The notes under the pieces were generated by a model. The model saw nothing but the letters and a program-made list of their open reading frames with translations. It was not told the DNA's origin and made no database searches. Positions 44,814-53,487 of a stretch of 64,000 bases of DNA are shown here, in pieces. Source of the stretch: Blastococcus sp. TML/M2B (GTDB lineage Bacteria; Actinomycetota; Actinomycetes; Mycobacteriales; Geodermatophilaceae); assembly GCF_016612865.1 (NCBI RefSeq), contig NZ_JAENZZ010000001.1, forward strand, positions 806,001 through 870,000. Reading direction: 5' to 3'. The position numbers were made by a program, and so were the translations under genes. Position 1 is the stretch's first letter, and each line of letters opens with the position of its first letter.

Positions 44814-47092
44814 TGACGACCGCGCGGCGCCCGGACAGTCCCCTGTTTGAGCAGGCCATGCGTTTGCGGGCGGAGGGCTTGTTCAGCCTGCCGGCGGTCG
44901 TGGCCAGGGCACGGGAGGCGGGCCCGGTCTTCTGGCGGGACGTGGCCGCGCTCGCGCCGTACGAGCGGTCGGCAGTCGCCCGGCCAACCCACGTCCTTGA
45001 CTTCCTCGGGCAGCTCACCCGGCGGCTGGCACCGGGCTCGGTGCTCGACCCCTACGCCACCTCTCCTTTGCCTCTGGCGGCGGTCGCTGAGGCCGTCCCC
45101 GGCGCACGCCTCGTCGCGGCAGCTGCCGATCCCGCCGTCCGGGACATCGGGGCGGCCCTGACGCCGTCGGCTGACTGGTCGCTTGATCCGGAGGCGTTGT
45201 TTGAGCGCACGCAGGGTCAGACCTTCGACGTGGTGCTGCTGTCGCCGCCGCTCGGTATGCGGGCACGGCCAGCCCAGCTGCCGGCGCTACCGGCGCTGTC
45301 CCGCCCGGAGCTGGCGGACTACGCCCTGCTGCGTTCGCTCGACCGGGCCGCCCCCGGCGGCCGAATCATCTATCACTGCGCCGACAATCTGTTCTGGGGT
45401 GGAGAGGGGCAGGTGCTCGCGGCCTGCGCAGAGCGCGGCTGGCATCTGACGGCCGCCATCTCCGTCGACCGAGGCTTCTGGCCGACCACTTCACTTCAGT
45501 CGTCGATTGCCGTTTTTGAGGCGCAGCCGACCGAGCAGCTCTTCGTCGCCCGGCTTGACGAGCGCACCGCCACGGCGGCGCTCGTGGCCAATCTGCTGGC
45601 TCGGCGGCCGGATACGGTCAATTTCCACCTCGGGCTGCTCACTGACCGCAGCTACCGCAGCTGGCAGACCCTGGTGGTGCAGCGTGAGCTTGCAGACGCC
45701 TTCCGTGCCGACGAGCTCATCGCGCTCGCGACCGTGGGTAGGTTGCGCGCCGTCACGCTGCGCGCCAACCGCGACTACGAGCCACCTGACAACGCCGTCT
45801 TCGTCCCCGGCATCGGCATGGGCGACGTCACGACGTACCCGCCGACCTATGAGGGACGCAGCGGATACCGCTTGCTGGAGGTGCAGCTCGACCCGGATCG
45901 CGCCCGCGCCGAATACGTCGCCGCGCTGCTGTCCAGTCCGATTGGCAAGCGCCTGCGCGAAGTCTCATCCCGCGGATCGACGCTGCCGCATGTTGACCTT
46001 GCCGCGCTGTCCTCCGTTCGCATCCCGCTCCCGTCGCTGATCGCCCAGCAAGAGGCCATTGCAGCGGCCGGCCACCTCGCCAGCATGGAGGCCACTGTCG
46101 AGCGGCTGCGCAGCGACTTGTGGCGCCGCCCGGAGAAGGCGAAGCGCGTCGTCGAGCAGCTCGAGCAGGCCGCGCGGCTTGACCCGGTCCGCCGCTGGCT
46201 CGAGTCGATGCCGTACCCGCTGGCGTCCGTCCTGCAGCGGTACGTCGCGCTGCGCGACCCGGAAGCGCGCGTGCAGAGCCTCGTCAACTTCTTCGAAGCC
46301 ATGGCGCAGTTCGGCTGCGCCGTGCTCCTCAGCGTCTTCCGAGCCGACGATGTCCTCTTCCAGCAGGTACAGGCTGACCTCGCTAAGGCAGCCCCACCGG
46401 GGCGCCAGCTGTTTGACCGCGCCGACTTTGGGCTGTGGCGCAATCTCGGCACGACGCTGGCAAAGAATGTCCGCCGGCTGGCTGGCGATAAGGAGCATCA
46501 GGAGGCGTTCGAAGCGGCGAGCGGACCGGCCGGAGTGCTGATCGAACGGCTGGCTGACAAGCGCTTTTGGGCGCTGCTGGACCGCGCGCGGGTAGTCCGC
46601 AATCAACGGTCCCACGGCGGCGTCGTCTCGCCTGAACAGCTGTCGGGGTGGCTATCTGGGTTGGAGTCGCTGCTGAGCGACGTTGAGCAGGCGCTCGGTA
46701 CGGCCTTTGAGGACGTTGATCTGGCCTTGGCCGCGGAAGGTCGCTACCGGCACGGCCTGTACACCTACCACCAGGCTGAGCGGCTCCGCGGGCCGAGTGC
46801 CATCTTCCAGCAGTTCGAGGTCCAGACCCGTCAGCCGCTGGAAAGCGACCACCTCACGTTCGTGTCGCGGGATGCGGCCGTGAGTCCTGTGCTTCATCTG
46901 GTGCCGCTCGTCCGTGTCGGGCCGACCCCGCGCAGCGCCAACAACGCCTGCTACTTCTTCGAGTCGCGGCAGGGCGGAGCCATCTCGTACGTGTCATACC
47001 ACTTCGAAGGTGAGCCGCGCGTTGAGCTGCACGACGATGACCTCGAGGACTTGGCGCGGCAGGTCGCCGGTCAGCCGGACGCTCCCGCATGA
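44813..47092 (+). CDS. Fusion protein: degenerate N6-methyltransferase, HsdS-like recognition segment, HEPN-type RNase motif
   Basis: The product (759 aa) has no clear single family. Residues about 1-260 follow the N6-adenine methyltransferase fold, but the SAM motif is D79-P-Y-A (DPYATSP instead of DPxxGxGG) and motif IV is S144-P-P-L instead of NPPF/Y. Residues about 325-440 look like one HsdS half: a recognition segment (NAVFVPGIGMGDVTTYP), then LPHVDLAALSSVRIPLPSL and a helix. Residues about 560-640 form a helical unit with R596-N-Q-R-S-H601, the R-N-x3-H signature of HEPN ribonucleases. A beta-rich C-terminus follows (YFFESR, SYHFEGE). It probably recognises DNA without methylating it and may cut RNA. 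Start ATG overlaps the DUF262 stop by one base. Confidence 0.8.
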   Translation: MTTARRPDSPLFEQAMRLRAEGLFSLPAVVARAREAGPVFWRDVAALAPYERSAVARPTHVLDFLGQLTRRLAPGSVLDPYATSPLPLAAVAEAVPGARLVAAAADPAVRDIGAALTPSADWSLDPEALFERTQGQTFDVVLLSPPLGMRARPAQLPALPALSRPELADYALLRSLDRAAPGGRIIYHCADNLFWGGEGQVLAACAERGWHLTAAISVDRGFWPTTSLQSSIAVFEAQPTEQLFVARLDERTATAALVANLLARRPDTVNFHLGLLTDRSYRSWQTLVVQRELADAFRADELIALATVGRLRAVTLRANRDYEPPDNAVFVPGIGMGDVTTYPPTYEGRSGYRLLEVQLDPDRARAEYVAALLSSPIGKRLREVSSRGSTLPHVDLAALSSVRIPLPSLIAQQEAIAAAGHLASMEATVERLRSDLWRRPEKAKRVVEQLEQAARLDPVRRWLESMPYPLASVLQRYVALRDPEARVQSLVNFFEAMAQFGCAVLLSVFRADDVLFQQVQADLAKAAPPGRQLFDRADFGLWRNLGTTLAKNVRRLAGDKEHQEAFEAASGPAGVLIERLADKRFWALLDRARVVRNQRSHGGVVSPEQLSGWLSGLESLLSDVEQALGTAFEDVDLALAAEGRYRHGLYTYHQAERLRGPSAIFQQFEVQTRQPLESDHLTFVSRDAAVSPVLHLVPLVRVGPTPRSANNACYFFESRQGGAISYVSYHFEGEPRVELHDDDLEDLARQVAGQPDAPA

Positions 47093-47571
47093 ATGGGCTT
47101 GATCCTGCACCGCATCCTGCAGGCTAACCAGCGGTCTTGCTGCGGGCCGCCGTGATGTCGTTCGGTAGCGCCGCGATTGACCAGTCGTTTCAGTGTCAGA
47201 TCGACGACGTCTTCGTGACTGCTCACACGCCCCTGCGCATTGACGGCACCGGCGGGGACGCTCGTCTGGCCGCCCCGGGTCTGGTGGAGGCGCTGAAGCC
47301 CCGGAACGGTTCGCGTGGCGCTCCGGTCGCTCCTGCTGGCCCTCGTCCTGCTGTCGGTCGCGGCCGGGAACGCCGCTCCGGGCATGAGGCGCTACGGCCA
47401 TGAGCGAGGAGCCACAGGACCCGTCTCCGGCGACGCGGCCGCGGCCGCATCTGGCCCCGCCCTGCAGGGACCGGTCCTAGAGACGCCTGTCTACGGGACC
47501 GCCGAGAAGCGTTGAGGCGCGGAAACCGAGGAAACTCGCTAGCCCGGCCGGCGGCATTCCACCGCTTGCGC
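47093..47571. other. Gap without a convincing gene
   Basis: This 479-bp stretch separates the defence module from the acidic-protein gene. A GTG-started 66-codon frame at 47315-47515 begins with a signal-peptide-like LLLALVLLSVAAGNAAPG segment, but has no ribosome-binding site and no family. Nothing else was recognised. Confidence 0.5.
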
Positions 47572-48285
47572 TCACAGGCGCATGCAATCGGTCGTCCAGT
47601 TGAAGGCCGCCATCTTCTCCCAGGGGTCCTCGTTGACCGCCTCGTGGTACCGACGGTCGTTCAGGGGGAACCGAACGCCGGGCGACGACGAGGCCCAGAG
47701 GGAAGCGAACAGGAAGTTCTCCCCGAGCTGATCGAGAAGAGCCTTCGCCACCTCCGGCGCGTAGTGCCAGACAAGCACCTTGGCGAACTCGTCAGGGAGC
47801 TCGTCGTCGTCGTCGCTGTACGCGGCGAACCCCCGACGTTCGCTGAGCTGCCCCCACACGAACGCCGGGACGAGCGGCTCGGAGCCGCAGACCTGATCGC
47901 CCATGTCCTGCCACTCGTCGACGTGCTCGGTCTCGTGGGCGTACGCGTGGAAGACGCGGTAGAGCTTGGTCAGGGCCAGGAGCCTCGCGACCGCCTCAGC
48001 CCGGTCCACCGGGTCGCCGACTGCGGTCAGGCCCGCCTCGTGGAGCGCCGACCACGCGTACCTGAGCCAAGCGTGCTCCGAGCCCTCGTACCAAACGTGC
48101 GACCACTCCTGGGCCAGCTCGCCGACCACCGCCCAGCCGGTCTCCTCGTCCTCCGCCTGCGCCTCGTCCGCGTCCTGCGGCTCGTCGTCCTCGTCGTCCT
48201 CGTCCTCGTCGTCCTCGTGCTCGTCGTCCTCGTGCTCGTCGTCGTCGTCCTCGTCGCGTCCCGCCGGGGGCCGCTGCTCCTGCAT
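47572..48285 (-). CDS. Protein with Asp/Glu-rich N-terminal tract, function unknown
   Basis: The product (237 aa) starts with a long run of Asp and Glu with scattered His (residues 11-48), like a disordered or histone/DNA-mimic-type tail. A folded, aromatic-rich domain follows (EEWSHVWYEG-like segment, LTKLYRVFHAYAHETEHVDEW, WHYAPEVAKALLDQLGENFLF). No family was recognised. Codon bias supports this strand. The IS5-type element is inserted 30 bp upstream of the ATG, so the native promoter is displaced; before insertion the frame had no earlier start. An acidic tract next to defence genes could suggest a DNA-mimic role, but this is speculation. Confidence 0.7.
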   Translation of the reverse strand: MQEQRPPAGRDEDDDDEHEDDEHEDDEDEDDEDDEPQDADEAQAEDEETGWAVVGELAQEWSHVWYEGSEHAWLRYAWSALHEAGLTAVGDPVDRAEAVARLLALTKLYRVFHAYAHETEHVDEWQDMGDQVCGSEPLVPAFVWGQLSERRGFAAYSDDDDELPDEFAKVLVWHYAPEVAKALLDQLGENFLFASLWASSSPGVRFPLNDRRYHEAVNEDPWEKMAAFNWTTDCMRL

Positions 48286-48318
48286 CCAGCGTTCCCAGAC
48301 GGCATCCCGGTCGCCTAG

Positions 48319-49248
48319 AGCGTGTCTGCTAACTGCGGACCCGGTGGTGGATGATCATGCAGGCGAGGAGGACGCCGCCCAGGTAGGTGGTGGCGTACTT
48401 GTCGTATCGGGTGGCGATGGCGCGCCACTGCTTGAGCCGGCCGAAGCCGCGTTCGACGGTGTTGCGGTCCTTGTAGCGCTCCGGATCGCAGGCAGGTGGC
48501 CGGCCTCCGGCCGAGCCCTTCGCCTTGCGGCGGGCGATCTGGTCGCTGCGTTCGGGAATGGTGTGAGCGATCCTTTTCGCCCGTAGGTGCGCCCGGGTGC
48601 TGGGGTGGGAGTACGCCTTGTCGGCCAGCAGCCGGAAGGCGCCGGTGTCGCCGCGGTCGTGGGCTTCCAACAGCGGGATCAGCTGCGGGTTGTCACCGGC
48701 CTGGCCCGGTGAGAGCAGCACCGTCAGCGGGCAGCAGTACCGGTCGGTCAGCGCGTGGATCTTGGTGCTCAGCCCGCCGCGGGAACGACCCAGAGCGTGA
48801 TCGGCGGGCTCGTTGGTCAGGTTCTTGTCATTCGACAGGGCCCCCTGTGTGGCCCTCGTGCCGCGCGCCGGCGGAGTGCTGATGGGCACGGGCGATGGTC
48901 GAGTCGACCGACAACAGGCTGCGCAGCTGCTCGTCGCGCTCGGGGGCTGCGGCGCGAACCGCGGCGAACATGCGCAGGTAGGTGCCGTCGTCAGACCACC
49001 GACGGTGGCGCTCCCACACCGACTGCCAGGCCCCGAAGTGCTCGGGCAGGTCACGCCACGGCGACCCCGTGCGAAACCTCCAACTGATCCCCTCCAGCGT
49101 CAGCCGGTGGTCATTCCACGGCCGCCCTTGATGGCCGCCTGCCGGCAGCACCGGCTCGATCAGCTCCCACAACTCGTCTGGAATCTCGTCCGCGCGCAGC
49201 ATTCGTCGAGCGTCGCCTGCGAACCCTCAGATCTTTGGCAGACACGCT
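48319..49248 (-). mobile_element. IS5-family insertion sequence (about 930 bp)
   Basis: The terminal inverted repeats are AGCGTGTCTGCTAA (left) and AGCGTGTCTGCCAA (right, read inward), 13 of 14 matching. Both ends are flanked by CTAG (48315-48318 and 49249-49252), a 4-bp YTAR target duplication typical of IS5-type elements. Two overlapping reading frames encode the transposase. The element looks complete. Confidence 0.93.
48329..49202 (-). CDS. IS5-family DDE transposase, two-frame (orfA/orfB)
   Basis: orfA (48828-49202, 124 codons) has the DUF4096-type start DEIPDELWELIEPVLPAGG and the first catalytic Asp in LLSVDSTIARAHQHSAG. orfB (48329 to about 48880) continues with HALGRSRGGLSTKIHALTD, the second Asp in RLLADKAYSHP and the Glu in VERGFGRLKQWRAIATRYDK. 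The frames overlap at a G/C slip region (CAGGGGGCCC on the coding strand), the usual place for programmed frameshifting in this IS group, so a single fusion protein is expected. The catalytic triad is complete. Confidence 0.92.
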
Positions 49249-49252
49249 CTAG

Positions 49253-49727
49253 GCGGGTGTGAGTCGCGAGGCCCTACCCCAGCGTGTTGCGGCGCGCAGC
49301 CCTCTGGCCGAGAGGTCGCACAGTGGTGAGGTCGGGCAGTCATGGTCGGCGTTCTTGGTCCTCTCGCACGGCGGCAAGGCGCTCGCATCCCCGCCCCGAG
49401 GGCTTGATCTGGCTTCCGCCGCAGCGGTGCTGACTCGCGGCGCGTGTAAAAATGTAGCAGATAGTACAATCTACTACCACGGATTGGTCCGCGTCGACCG
49501 CGTCGGTGTCAGCCTCGGGCGAAGGGAACGTGACTGTCCCGAACCGCTGCAGGTGGACACTCCGTGGTCAAGAGTGCTGTTCACGCGTATTGGGACGTGT
49601 CCTGACCTCCGCCGTGAACACGTCCGGCGGTATTGCAGGCTTCGAGACCCCGGAGTCCCTGGGTGCATCAGCGCACCAGTATTTCGTACTTGACAGTACA
49701 TAAAAGGCTCTGGCATCGTGATGTCCT
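49253..49727. other. Promoter region upstream of the RraA-like gene
   Basis: This 475-bp gap is notably AT-richer around 49445-49480 and 49685-49710. It holds the 24-bp palindrome listed separately and a GTACT-TGAC-AGTAC inverted repeat (49687-49700) that includes a TTGACA hexamer. No gene was recognised. Confidence 0.55.
49454..49477. promoter_or_regulatory. 24-bp palindromic operator-like site
   Basis: Half-sites GTAGCAGATAGT and ACAATCTACTAC are symmetric at 20 of 24 positions around GTAC. The site lies in the AT-rich leader 250 bp before the RraA-like gene. A TetR- or GntR-type repressor is the likely binder. Confidence 0.55.
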
Positions 49728-50426
49728 GTGAGTGGAGAACCTCGTGCGACCAACCGCGCAAGCGCCAAGGACCGGCGGGCGCAGGCCGAGCAGATCGGTT
49801 GTGCCGACATAGTCGATGCGTTGGGTCGTCGCCACCGCCACGGCGCGCACATCCTGGGGCTGGAGAGCCCCACCCCCGGCAGGGTCCTCTTCGGACCAGC
49901 CGTGACGATCGCCTTCTTCCCCAGTTGCGCTGCAAGCGTCGACCCCGCAGTGCACGATTTCCGATCGCTGTTCCGTGAGGCAGTTGGGGACGACTCTGAG
50001 GGAAAAGTTCTTGTGCTCGCGACCAATGGCCATCCAGGCGTCTCGGTAGGCGGTGGAACGAAGCTGGGTCGCGTGCACCACTACGGGCTCGACGGAGTGC
50101 TGACAGATGGCCGACTCCGGGACTTCACTGAGCTCCGAACGTACGGGTTCACCTCGTACTGCGCTGGTGAGGCGGTGGAGGCTGGCGGTGCGCTGATCAC
50201 TCCACACCGGGCGAATGTTCCCGTGGTGCTGCGCGGTGTCGGCGTCATGCCGGGCGACTATGTTTTCGCCGACGGGTCGGGTGCGGTCATCATCCCCGCT
50301 GCAGAGATCGACGAGATCCTGCTCGGTGCCATAGCGGTCAAGCAGGAGGACGCGCACTTCCGCGAGCAGATCGCGCAGGAACGCGCCAGTGCCGGGGAGA
50401 GCACCCGGGGAGAGCGAGAGCGATGA
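49728..50426 (+). CDS. RraA/HMG-aldolase family protein
   Basis: The product (232 aa) belongs to the RraA-like fold, whose members are RNase E inhibitors or class II 4-hydroxy-4-methyl-2-oxoglutarate aldolases. Motifs: ADIVDALGRR near the N-terminus, GGGTKLGRVHHYGLDGVLTDG, and the D-G-x-x-R-D metal/substrate motif (DGRLRDFTEL), then PGDYVFADGSGAVIIPA. The D-G-R-x-R-D motif favours the aldolase/decarboxylase type over RraA, though activity cannot be decided. GTG 49728 is taken as the start. It overlaps the next gene by 4 bp (ATGA). Confidence 0.85.
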   Translation: MSGEPRATNRASAKDRRAQAEQIGCADIVDALGRRHRHGAHILGLESPTPGRVLFGPAVTIAFFPSCAASVDPAVHDFRSLFREAVGDDSEGKVLVLATNGHPGVSVGGGTKLGRVHHYGLDGVLTDGRLRDFTELRTYGFTSYCAGEAVEAGGALITPHRANVPVVLRGVGVMPGDYVFADGSGAVIIPAAEIDEILLGAIAVKQEDAHFREQIAQERASAGESTRGERER

Positions 50427-51046
50427 CCAAGCCGGAGCGCGACGAGCAAACAGAGCAGTCACCAGAGTCTGGAAAGGGAAGTGGCGCCGGTTTGCACCGC
50501 GCTTCTCGACACCATTCCGAGCCCGAGATGGACGGCCACTTCAGCGACATCGTAGGCCGCGAGATGTTCGCTTGCCCGCACTGCGGGCACCAACTCAGCA
50601 TGTTCAGAGAAGCGCGGTCGAGCCCTGGAGACAAGGCCGCTGCCTGGGTGGCGAGCGTCGCGGGCTCATGGCCGTTCCTGCTGATCCTGGTGGTGGCGAT
50701 TCTCGCGTGGTTTGTCGTGAACACCATCTTGCCGTTCTTCTATCCCCACCCGACGGCCATGCTGGACTATCTAGGAACGGCTCTGGCGATCGTCGCTGCT
50801 CTGCAGGGACCGCTGATTCTGCTCACTCAGCGACGGGAGTCCGACCGGGACCGTGCGCGAGACATCGAGACGTTCCACATCTCTCAGAACACCGAAGCCG
50901 ATCTGCACTCGATCAGTCATGCCATCAACTCGGTTCTTGAGCAGTGGGAACGCGACCGGTCGTCAGGTGCCGTTGACGCACCGGGAGGTAGCGGTGCGCC
51001 TGAGAAACCACGGACGGGAGCGACTCGATCGCAGGACTCATCGTGA
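50423..51046 (+). CDS. DUF1003 family membrane protein with CxxC
   Basis: The product (207 aa) has a polar N-terminus with a CPHCGH zinc-ribbon-like motif (about 50-55), then two membrane helices (SWPFLLILVVAILAWFVVNT and the AIVAALQGPLILL segment) and a charged C-terminal coiled helix. The two-helix core with QGPLILLTQRRES is the DUF1003 signature. Its function is unknown. Its start overlaps the RraA-like stop, so the two are co-expressed. The two-Cys motif could sense redox or metals, in line with the neighbouring redox genes. Confidence 0.85.
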   Translation: MTKPERDEQTEQSPESGKGSGAGLHRASRHHSEPEMDGHFSDIVGREMFACPHCGHQLSMFREARSSPGDKAAAWVASVAGSWPFLLILVVAILAWFVVNTILPFFYPHPTAMLDYLGTALAIVAALQGPLILLTQRRESDRDRARDIETFHISQNTEADLHSISHAINSVLEQWERDRSSGAVDAPGGSGAPEKPRTGATRSQDSS

Positions 51047-51085
51047 CCCCCGAGGCTGGCGGCTCCAGTCCAGATTGGGGGCACG

Positions 51086-51709
51086 GTGAGTGAGAAGAAG
51101 CCGCGACGGCTGACCGCCAAGGGCGAGGCCACCCGTCTGCGTATCGTCGCGGCAGCCGCCGATCTCATGTACACGCAGGGCGTTGAGGCCACCAGCGTTG
51201 ACGATGTCATAGAGGCCAGCGGAACGGGCAAGTCTCAGGTTTACCACTACTTCTCGGACAAGACCGAGTTGGTTGAGGCAGTCGTGAGGGCCCAGATTGA
51301 ACGGGTGCTTGGCGAGCAGGCACCATTCCTCGACGACCTGCGCACGATGCGCGGCTTCGAGCGTTGGCGGGATGCGATCGTGGTAGGAGTGCGTGGTTGG
51401 CGAGGTGCTCACGGCTGTCCGATGGGGTCGCTGGCGGGCGAGATCGCTGGCCGGTGTGAAACTGCGCGTGAGAATCTCCAACGAGGATTCAGCGTCTGGC
51501 AGCACTGGTTCCGTCTCGGACTGGAGCGCATGCAGGACTCAGGCGAGCTACGGCCGGACGCAGACCCTGAAGAGCTAGCCGTCGGTCTGATGGCCGCTGT
51601 CCAAGGCGGGTACCTCCTCGTCAAGACCACACGGGACGAGCGCAGCATGGCGATCGCGCTCGACATGGCTCTCGATTCCATCCGCGTCGCGCTGAGCGCC
51701 GCAGAGTGA
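51086..51709 (+). CDS. TetR family regulator, LmrA/YxaF-like
   Basis: The product (207 aa) has the HTH in IVAAAADLMYTQGVEATSVD and IEASGTGKSQVYHYFSDKTEL. The C-terminal half carries G-C-P-M-G-S-L-A-G-E and AVQGGYLLVKTTRD, the pattern of LmrA/YxaF-type TetR proteins. It is clearly related to the TetR encoded at 60395 (same segment order and similar motifs). The GTG at 51086 follows GGGGGCACG. It lies 39 bp after the DUF1003 gene and overlaps the next by 4 bp. Conserved Cys in the ligand domain may respond to oxidants or electrophiles, by inference. Confidence 0.9.
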   Translation: MSEKKPRRLTAKGEATRLRIVAAAADLMYTQGVEATSVDDVIEASGTGKSQVYHYFSDKTELVEAVVRAQIERVLGEQAPFLDDLRTMRGFERWRDAIVVGVRGWRGAHGCPMGSLAGEIAGRCETARENLQRGFSVWQHWFRLGLERMQDSGELRPDADPEELAVGLMAAVQGGYLLVKTTRDERSMAIALDMALDSIRVALSAAE

Positions 51710-52119
51710 ACTGCGGGGGAGGGCACATGCCTTCTGAAGCACGAGTTCCAGAGCTCGCGCGCGATTCCACGAGCCATGCCATGGTGAGGAGTTGTGCCCC
51801 CGACTCTCACAGTTCGAGCTCTATCCACTCGATGCCTCCCGAGCATGATGGTGCGAGTCAGGCCACAGCCAGCTTGCAGGCAATGGTCGATCGGGTTCCT
51901 GAAGGCTGGACCGTCGTCGCATACGAAGGTCGCTCATACGGATTGACCCGTACCACGCGAGTGCATGGCCAGAGCATCAGCATCTCGGCCGAGGAGCTAG
52001 GAGGGGACGACCTGATCAGCGCCAACGTGTACCGCACTCGCAAAGCAGAGCACCTACGGCCCTGTGAGGTATCCGAAGCCAAGGTGCTGGCATTCCTGCG
52101 CGGATGGACGCCCGCATGA
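51706..52119 (+). CDS. Small conserved actinobacterial protein, function unknown
   Basis: The product (137 aa from GTG 51706, or 130 from ATG 51727) has a disordered Ser/Pro-rich first half and a compact second half: [20 protein letters not shown], then [22 protein letters not shown] and [11 protein letters not shown]. The compact part reads like a conserved alpha/beta domain seen as a stand-alone protein in many actinobacteria. It is co-oriented with and overlaps the TetR gene and precedes mshC by 82 bp. No reaction can be assigned. Confidence 0.7.
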   Translation: MNCGGGHMPSEARVPELARDSTSHAMVRSCAPDSHSSSSIHSMPPEHDGASQATASLQAMVDRVPEGWTVVAYEGRSYGLTRTTRVHGQSISISAEELGGDDLISANVYRTRKAEHLRPCEVSEAKVLAFLRGWTPA

Positions 52120-52201
52120 GCCCTCGCGACACTCTGTCAGCAGGATCAGGAATCCACGCCGAATCCTCTGGTGTGGCTTCATCGACTACGAGGACCACGA
52201 C

Positions 52202-53440
52202 ATGTTGGCATGGCCCCGTCTAGAGATTCCACGCTTGGATGTACACGGGCCCGCAGTCTCGGTCTATGACACTGAGAACCGATCCTTGGTGACGTTGCCG
52301 CCGAATGACGCCGCGCGGATGTACGTCTGCGGCATCACACCCTACGACTCCACTCATCTCGGCCATGCGGCAACCTACGTCGGCTTTGACCTACTCAACC
52401 GCGCCCTTCGAAACGCCGGGCACGATGTCATCTATGTTCAGAACGTCACCGACATCGATGACCCGCTGCTGGAACGCGCCCACGCGCGAGGCATTCCCTG
52501 GAGTGATCTCGCACAACGCGAGACCGAGCGATTCCGACAGGACATGACAGCCTTACGCGTCCTGCCACCCGCACACTTCGTCGGAGTCTCCGAGGCCGTC
52601 ACCAAGATCATCTCTCGCATCGAGATGTTGAAGGAGCGCGGCTCTATCTACCGAGTGGGAACCGACCTCTACTTCGAGGTGTCTGCCGACCCATCCTTCG
52701 GCCGCGTATCGTCACTCGACCGCGATGTGATGTTGAAGGACTTCGCCGAGCGTGGCGGTGACCCCGATCGGAGAGGCAAGCGCGACCCGCTCGACTGCCT
52801 GGTTTGGCGCGGCGAGCGGCAAGGGGAGCCGTCCTGGCCCAGTCCGTGGGGGCCGGGACGACCCGGTTGGCACATCGGATGCACCACAATCGCCCAGGAA
52901 CATCTGGGATCATCCTTCGACGTACAGGGCGGAGGACGAGACCTGGCATTCCCGCACCACGAGATGTCCGCAGGACTCGGTCATGTCATTCATCCACAGC
53001 ATCGGTTCGCGCAGACCTTCGTCCATGCCGGGATGGTTGCGTACGACGGCGAGAAGATGTCGAAGTCGCGCGGAAACCTGGTCTTCGTCTCCTCTCTGCG
53101 AAAGCAAGGAGTGGACCCTGCGGCCATCCGCCTCGCCCTCATGCGGCACCACTATCGATCAAGCTGGGAGTGGACAGACGCCGAAATCTCGGCCGCACTC
53201 GACACATTGAAGCAGTGGCGTCGTGCCCTGGCTCTCGGTAGCGGGGCGCCGGCAGCACCGGTCGAGCAGGCCGTGCTCTCGGCACTAGCCGCCGACCTTG
53301 ACGCTCCGGCCGCAGTCACCATTTTGCAGGAGTGGGTTGACGCCTCGCTTGGTACCGACACAGTGGCAGACAAGCGAGACAGCTCTGCCCCTATGACGGT
53401 TCGACGTCTGGCGGACGCCTCACTCGGTCTCTTGCTCTGA
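52202..53440 (+). CDS. mshC: Mycothiol cysteine ligase MshC
   Basis: The product (412 aa) joins cysteine to GlcN-inositol in mycothiol synthesis and is a relative of cysteinyl-tRNA synthetase. The MshC-specific start [20 protein letters not shown] includes the HIGH-like motif and the zinc Cys. [13 protein letters not shown], the zinc-site segment WHIGCTTIA with FPHHEM, and the KMSKS loop ([10 protein letters not shown]) are intact. The length matches MshC rather than CysS. ATG 52202 ([12 protein letters not shown]) matches the usual N-terminus. The gene sits on the mobile element, so it is probably a second copy that reinforces mycothiol production. Confidence 0.9.
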   Translation: MLAWPRLEIPRLDVHGPAVSVYDTENRSLVTLPPNDAARMYVCGITPYDSTHLGHAATYVGFDLLNRALRNAGHDVIYVQNVTDIDDPLLERAHARGIPWSDLAQRETERFRQDMTALRVLPPAHFVGVSEAVTKIISRIEMLKERGSIYRVGTDLYFEVSADPSFGRVSSLDRDVMLKDFAERGGDPDRRGKRDPLDCLVWRGERQGEPSWPSPWGPGRPGWHIGCTTIAQEHLGSSFDVQGGGRDLAFPHHEMSAGLGHVIHPQHRFAQTFVHAGMVAYDGEKMSKSRGNLVFVSSLRKQGVDPAAIRLALMRHHYRSSWEWTDAEISAALDTLKQWRRALALGSGAPAAPVEQAVLSALAADLDAPAAVTILQEWVDASLGTDTVADKRDSSAPMTVRRLADASLGLLL

Positions 53441-53487
53441 TCGGATCACCCCGGAACGGAAGTATTCGACCATCGTGCACGAGTTGG

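Noticed and set aside
47315-47515. Small secreted protein with signal-peptide-like start
   Set aside because: Only the N-terminal hydrophobic run is suggestive; no ribosome-binding site and no conserved remainder.
47512-48318. 268-codon plus-strand frame opposite the acidic-protein gene
   Set aside because: Its Leu/Val run is the antisense of the Asp/Glu codons. The minus-strand product has balanced composition and aromatic-rich folded segments.
48329-49202. Transposase as a decayed, frameshifted gene
   Set aside because: Two overlapping frames with a G/C slip region are normal for this IS5 group, and the DDE triad is complete.
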